From Chloroflexi bacterium 54-19 (lineage in GTDB: Bacteria; Chloroflexota; Chloroflexia; Chloroheliales; Chloroheliaceae): 64,000 bases of DNA. The stretch spans positions 1 to 64,000 of the forward strand of contig MKTJ01000040.1 of the NCBI GenBank assembly GCA_001898225.1. Reading direction: 5' to 3'. The position numbers were made by a program, and so were the translations under genes. This document shows positions 59,956 through 64,000 of this stretch, in pieces. The first letter of the stretch is position 1. Each line of letters starts with the position of its first letter. The notes under the pieces are model-generated. The model saw nothing but the letters and a program-made list of their open reading frames with translations. It was not told where the DNA came from and ran no database searches.

Positions 59956-61149
59956 TCAGGTAGGGTTGCCCTGGACCAGCGGGTTATCATAAGTGGCAGT
60001 CGGTTTTCTACCAAGGATGAGTTTTTTGAAGGGTTTTTCCACGAACAAATAAAGCAGGACGGAAAAGAAGATTGAAATAAATAGGGTTATAAAAATTGCC
60101 AGGACCCCGGGGAATTTTGAGTAGTCGATAAGCTGGCCGGTCAGGGCGATACAGAAATAATGGACCAGGTAAAAAGAGTAACTGGCCTCACCGAGAAATA
60201 CCAGCACCCTGATACTGAGTAGCTTCTGTAACCAGGTCGAATAGCGGGCCAGGTAGAAAATCAGGTAGGCAAAGAAAAGAGAATTCAGGTTTCCCAGGTT
60301 GAAAACAGGCGCGAACGGTTCGAACATCAAAAAGATTGTTAAAGCAATTGAAAGAGCTACGAGACCAGAGGCCTGTGCCAGTTCTCTCCCGGTGACCGGG
60401 CGGTTTCTCAACCTATCAAAGATCAGGGCGGCCAGGCAGCCCAGCAGAAAATCGGCCAGGTGGGGTAAAGGGAAAATGTAAGCCCACAGGTAGGAAATTG
60501 TTTCTTCGACGCCGGTCGCGGGGTCTGGCACAAAAGCCAGGATTACCACGTAGCAAACCAGCGCGAGATAAATAACAATCCCGGTCTGATAAAGGGCTTT
60601 GAGGTAAGTAAGTTTCTTTAGCAGAAACAAGAAAATAAACGGGAAAGCGATATAGAAAAATATCTCGACGCTGACGCTCCAGGCCACCGGGTTGAAACTC
60701 AAAACCTTATTTTTATCGAATAGCCAGGCCTGGGTCATGGTTAAATGTGGCAGGAAATCACCAAAATAACCGGGAGTCGGCTGGAAACTGAACAGGATAA
60801 AGGGAGCCAACACCAGGAAATAAACGGGATAAATCCGGGCAAATCTCGCCCGGTAGAAATTGCCGATAGCCGAGAAAAAGCTTAAAGAAAACCTGGAATA
60901 ATAGTTGTAGCAGATGACAAATCCGCTGAGGGTAAAAAAGAGGGTCACGCCGTTGGAGCCAAACGGGAACAAAAACCAGATATGCAAAGTGGCCGGGGAG
61001 ACATGGTACATGAATACCATGAAGGCGGCGATAAACCTTAACCCGGTCAGGGAATTTATCTGATTCTTGTCTTTCAAATTTCGCTCTTTTTTAGCCTGGA
61101 CAATTGTTGCTTTTCTTATTTTAGCTTTCAGTAGAAGTTGCCACAACAA
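59956..61149 (-). CDS. Acyltransferase family 3 membrane protein (OafA/YrhL type)
   Basis: 397 residues with about ten membrane helices. Family hallmark at the start: LTGLRFIAAFMVFMYHVSP (the RxxAxxxVxxxH region with catalytic His) and FFTLSGFVICYNYYSRF, followed by SVSVEIFFYIAFPFIFL (the conserved Glu). Such enzymes O-acetylate cell-surface sugars, lipids or antibiotics. Residues 1-30 are Lys-rich; the TTG at about residue 25 (LKDKN) is an alternative start. Slightly lower GC. Function beyond the family is not known. Confidence 0.8.
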   Translation of the reverse strand: MLWQLLLKAKIRKATIVQAKKERNLKDKNQINSLTGLRFIAAFMVFMYHVSPATLHIWFLFPFGSNGVTLFFTLSGFVICYNYYSRFSLSFFSAIGNFYRARFARIYPVYFLVLAPFILFSFQPTPGYFGDFLPHLTMTQAWLFDKNKVLSFNPVAWSVSVEIFFYIAFPFIFLFLLKKLTYLKALYQTGIVIYLALVCYVVILAFVPDPATGVEETISYLWAYIFPLPHLADFLLGCLAALIFDRLRNRPVTGRELAQASGLVALSIALTIFLMFEPFAPVFNLGNLNSLFFAYLIFYLARYSTWLQKLLSIRVLVFLGEASYSFYLVHYFCIALTGQLIDYSKFPGVLAIFITLFISIFFSVLLYLFVEKPFKKLILGRKPTATYDNPLVQGNPT

Positions 61150-61326
61150 GCCATTTTTCCTATCCTGCTACTTCAAAAATGAAAGGACGCCAAAAATCCT
61201 GATTTTGGGAATATTCTATGTTGAAAAGTGGACAGGTCTGGATAAGTCGTGGATAAAACTGTTGATAAAGGGGGGTGACAGGTTGGCACTTTTCGGGTAG
61301 AATCAGAGTAGTAAAATTGTTCTAAA

Positions 61327-63585
61327 ATGAGTTATAATGCAGGTATTGTAACTGGTATAGGGCAACTTTACGGGACACCTCGGAAGGTAAGGCCTGCTTC
61401 AAAAAGAACTGGGAACGACAACGGCATGGAACTCAAAGAACGCAGTCAGAAAGTTACCTGGGGCCTCGAACCGGCCTCCTTAACTTCGGACGACAACATC
61501 GATAATATTGACAGCATCGAGATTGACGAGACCGAGCTTCTGCCTGCCTCTCCGCCGACCTTCTCTCCCGGTGACGCCGAATTCCTGGCCGACGAAGTTT
61601 ATATCGAACTGAACCGCCTACACCAGACCCGCTTACAGGCTGCTCGCGCTGCTGCCCGCCCACCGGTCGCGCCAAAGGCCGCGCCGCCGGTCCAGGCTTC
61701 CCGTCCGGCCCCGCCCCCACCACCGGCGCCCGTGGCTAAAGCCGCTCCCCGGAGGTCGCGTGGGCTGGTCCAGGTTGAGGAATTTAAAGGTGACCAGTTT
61801 CCTATTCTTCCGATAACCGGGATGCCGCCGATTCACTACGAACTCATTACCGACGAGGAACACCTTAAACAGGCTGTCGAAGCCCTCAAAGATGAGCCGG
61901 TCCTCTCGGTCGATACCGAAACGAGCGGCCTCGACCCTTATGAAGCGAAATTGCTGCTGGTCCAGGTGGCCTCGCCCCAGATGTGCTATATCATTGATGC
62001 CGTCCGGGTGCCGCTTGATGCCCTGAAGCCCTTGCTCGAAAACGAAAAGTCGCTAAAGCTGTTGCAAAACGCCAAGTTCGACTACGAAATGATCAAGCAA
62101 AATACGGGCATCACTCTGAACAACCTTTACGATACCATGCTGGCCGAGCGGCTTCTCACTGCCGGGCTGGGCATGGAAGTAAACCTCGCTGCTATAACCA
62201 AGCGTTACCTGGGCGAAGTGATGGACAAGTCGGTCCGAAAAACTTTCTACGGCCAGTCCTCGCTAAACCTGACGCCCGAACAACTTGCTTACGCCGCCAA
62301 AGACGTTATCGCGCTGTTCCCGATTTACGCCATGCAACTGGAAAAACTCAAGAAAGAGAAGTTGCTGACCGTGGCCGACCTCGAATTCAAGTGCGTCCAG
62401 GCGGTGGGTGACCTCGAACTGAACGGCTGTAAATTGGACGTGGTCAAATGGCGCAAAATCCTGGAAGGCGTGGCCGAGAAACGAGACGCGGTTCGGACCG
62501 AATTGATGGAACTGCTGCCGAGCGGTGGGGCGCGCCAGTCTTCTATGTTTGGCGGCGACGAATATCTTATCAACCTGAACAGCGGTCCCCAGATTATTGC
62601 CGAGTTCGGTAGGCTGGGTATCACGTTAGAGGATACCTCCGAAGCCACGCTTAGCAAGCACAATCACCCGGCGGCCAAAAAGCTGTTGGAGTATCGCGGC
62701 CACGAAAAGACCCTCGGTTCTTTCGGTGAAGGTCTCCTTTCACTTATCAGCAAGAAGACCGGGCGGATTCACCCCGACTTTATCCAGTACGGCGCGGATA
62801 CGGGCCGCTTCTCCTGCTCCAACCCGAACGTCCAGCAAATCCCGGCGACCTCGGACTTCCGGGCCTGTTTTATCGCCGAGCCGGGCTACAAACTGGTCAC
62901 CTGTGACTATTCCCAGGCTGAGTTGCGGATTCTGGCCGAGTTGAGCCTGGACGAAGGTTTTGTAAACGCCTTCCGTTCCGGTGGCGACCTTCACATCCTG
63001 GCGGCCAGCCAGATGTTCGGGATTAAGCCCGAAGAAGTCACCAAGACCCAGCGTTCCCAGGCCAAGGCTATCAACTTCGGTCTCGCTTACGGGATGGGGC
63101 CGCAGGGTCTGGCCTTGCGGATTGACAAGACGGTTGAGGAAGCCCGCGAACTGATTAACGCTTACTTCAAGGCCTTTAGTGGGGTAGCGAAATGGCTTGA
63201 AAAGGCCGGGCGCGACTCGGTTAAGCTCGGCTACAGCCCGACCCCGCTCGGTCGCAAACGCTACTATCATATCCCCGATAGCTCCGACCCCGATTATCGC
63301 CGCAAGGTTTCGGAAATCGAGCGCCGGGGCAAGAACGCGCCTATCCAGGGCGCTAACGCCGACATGACCAAAATGGCCCTGGTCTTCCTTCGCGAGAAGT
63401 TGAGCGGTTATGATGCTCGCGTGGTGAATACGGTCCACGACGAAATCGTGGTCGAGGTGCGCGAGGACCAGGCTGAGGAAGTCTGCAAACTGGTCGAACA
63501 CGAAATGATACGGGCAGCCATGGAAGTCGTGCGCGAAGTGCCGATGGTTGCCGATGCCAAAGTGGGTGATTACTGGTCGAAGTAA
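61327..63585 (+). CDS. polA: DNA polymerase I lacking the 5' nuclease domain
   Basis: 752 residues. The N-terminal 170 residues are unrelated to the Pol I 5' nuclease: acidic, then Pro/Ala-rich (PPVAPKAAPPVQASRP), likely disordered. The 3'-5' exonuclease (about 170-360) has intact metal ligands (Asp196/Glu198 in VDTETSG; NAKFDYE; YAAKD). The polymerase (about 390-752) shows RFSCSNPNVQQIP, motif A VTCDYSQAELR with Asp527, the fingers helix KAINFGLAYGMGPQGL and motif C VHDEIV with Asp705. It should be a proofreading Klenow-type polymerase; Okazaki-primer removal needs a separate nuclease. Start: ATG 61327 or the Met at 61426; neither has a strong ribosome site. Confidence 0.92.
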   Translation: MSYNAGIVTGIGQLYGTPRKVRPASKRTGNDNGMELKERSQKVTWGLEPASLTSDDNIDNIDSIEIDETELLPASPPTFSPGDAEFLADEVYIELNRLHQTRLQAARAAARPPVAPKAAPPVQASRPAPPPPPAPVAKAAPRRSRGLVQVEEFKGDQFPILPITGMPPIHYELITDEEHLKQAVEALKDEPVLSVDTETSGLDPYEAKLLLVQVASPQMCYIIDAVRVPLDALKPLLENEKSLKLLQNAKFDYEMIKQNTGITLNNLYDTMLAERLLTAGLGMEVNLAAITKRYLGEVMDKSVRKTFYGQSSLNLTPEQLAYAAKDVIALFPIYAMQLEKLKKEKLLTVADLEFKCVQAVGDLELNGCKLDVVKWRKILEGVAEKRDAVRTELMELLPSGGARQSSMFGGDEYLINLNSGPQIIAEFGRLGITLEDTSEATLSKHNHPAAKKLLEYRGHEKTLGSFGEGLLSLISKKTGRIHPDFIQYGADTGRFSCSNPNVQQIPATSDFRACFIAEPGYKLVTCDYSQAELRILAELSLDEGFVNAFRSGGDLHILAASQMFGIKPEEVTKTQRSQAKAINFGLAYGMGPQGLALRIDKTVEEARELINAYFKAFSGVAKWLEKAGRDSVKLGYSPTPLGRKRYYHIPDSSDPDYRRKVSEIERRGKNAPIQGANADMTKMALVFLREKLSGYDARVVNTVHDEIVVEVREDQAEEVCKLVEHEMIRAAMEVVREVPMVADAKVGDYWSK

Positions 63586-63915
63586 TGCGCTTGCGACCCG
63601 CCCGGTGGAATTTATCTTTGCCCGCCTCCCGACACGAGAATGGGCTTTATCTCGTCTTTCCCGGTTTAGCTACAAAATGGCTAGCCTCCGGTGGTCTGCG
63701 TTTGTGGCAGCGCTACCGGGGTGGAGATAGTGTTGCCTGGTTTCAGGCGACACTATTTTCATTTTATAGCTTGTTTATCTGTATTTTTTGTAACCAGGGC
63801 GCGAATTGTGCGTTATCATGGTAGGTATGGGGCACAAAAGGGACTATCAGCGAAATTAAAAAGTAAAATGTAACAGGTAGATTTGTACCAGCACAGGAAA
63901 AGGTAAGGTCACACG
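63586..63915. other. Intergenic region with a terminator
   Basis: 330 bp. The polymerase terminator is at 63727-63760. Short frames (63548-63730, 63585-63824) have no supporting signals. The end carries the ribosome site of the last gene. Confidence 0.45.
63727..63760 (+). terminator. Terminator of the DNA polymerase I gene
   Basis: 13-bp stem ATAGTGTTGCCTG (63727-63739) with CAGGCGACACTAT (63744-63756), one G-U pair, 4-nt loop, followed by TTTCATTTTA. Confidence 0.75.
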
Positions 63916-64000
63916 ATGACTAAATTCAGGGTTAAAGGTATATTTTTTGGACTGATAGCGGTTTTAATCCTTTCGCTGGGCCTGGCGGCTTGCGGCGATT
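63916..64000 (+). CDS. Lipoprotein, partial (window edge)
   Basis: The first 28 codons read MTKFRVKGIFFGLIAVLILS then LGLAACGD, a classic lipoprotein signal with LAAC box. The gene runs off the end of the window. The start of the first lipoprotein in this window (74-1657) is similar in design. Confidence 0.8.
   Translation, partial: MTKFRVKGIFFGLIAVLILSLGLAACGD

Noticed and set aside
63585-63824. 79-codon frame after polA
   Set aside because: Crosses the terminator hairpin and has no ribosome site.

Overview
The window looks like a chromosomal segment of a GC-rich bacterium, most likely a member of the Chloroflexota. This assignment is an inference. It rests on a DnaQ-exonuclease/UvrC-type nuclease fusion, a CruF-type carotenoid gene, a long two-domain IspG, many Thr/Pro/Ala-linker lipoproteins with an LAAC or LTAC lipobox, and start regions that mix clear AGGAGG-like ribosome sites with TTG and GTG starts. 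Several promoters match the sigma-70 consensus closely (TTGACA or TTTACA, 17-18 nt, TATAAT or TATTAT). I see no tRNA, rRNA, CRISPR array or transposase.

Layout. 1-12.5 kb: a secreted Thr-rich lipoprotein, a minus-strand cluster (SCO6745-like protein plus two tiny coupled membrane proteins), ispG, a second lipoprotein, a membrane-bound ferritin/VIT iron transporter, a DUF6194 protein, a tandem-MerR regulator, a GNAT and an acyl-CoA ligase. 12.5-19 kb: a type IIA topoisomerase locus, with subunits B and A separated by VOC, TfoX-N and GlsB-like genes, behind a strong promoter and a structured 200-nt leader. 19-24 kb: a 706-residue protein of unknown function, an EF-G2-type translational GTPase and a solitary SAF-domain protein. 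24.5-31 kb: a surface protein with Ig/FnIII-like repeats, a GT-C membrane glycosyltransferase, a short haem-copper-oxidase-like membrane protein and the primary-type sigma factor. 31-41 kb: a minus-strand run of hydrolase, DUF952, GNAT, pgk, cruF, GNAT, receiver-GAF-PAS-histidine kinase and a D,D-carboxypeptidase fused to a long disordered tail.

41-47 kb: an AT-rich hypothetical gene directly downstream of a 1444-residue Cas4-like nuclease/SF1 helicase; this pair is the best candidate for an under-described DNA-processing or defence module. 47.5-56 kb: a DoxX-Rieske fusion, inositol-monophosphatase-family and amidase genes, the DnaQ/UvrC fusion, an alpha/beta hydrolase and a zinc-ribbon-free TM protein. 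56-64 kb: a REP-like/heptamer-repeat intergenic patch, a glycogen-debranching-type glucosidase, a divergent acyltransferase with an overlapping Ser/Asp-rich small gene, an OafA-type acyltransferase, a DNA polymerase I without the 5' nuclease domain, and the beginning of another lipoprotein cut by the window edge.

Most genes form short operons rather than one pathway. Recurrent themes are DNA topology, replication and repair (topoisomerase, PolA, DnaQ-UvrC, helicase-nuclease), cell envelope (lipoproteins, amidase, carboxypeptidase, acyl- and glycosyltransferases) and isoprenoid/carotenoid metabolism (ispG, cruF).
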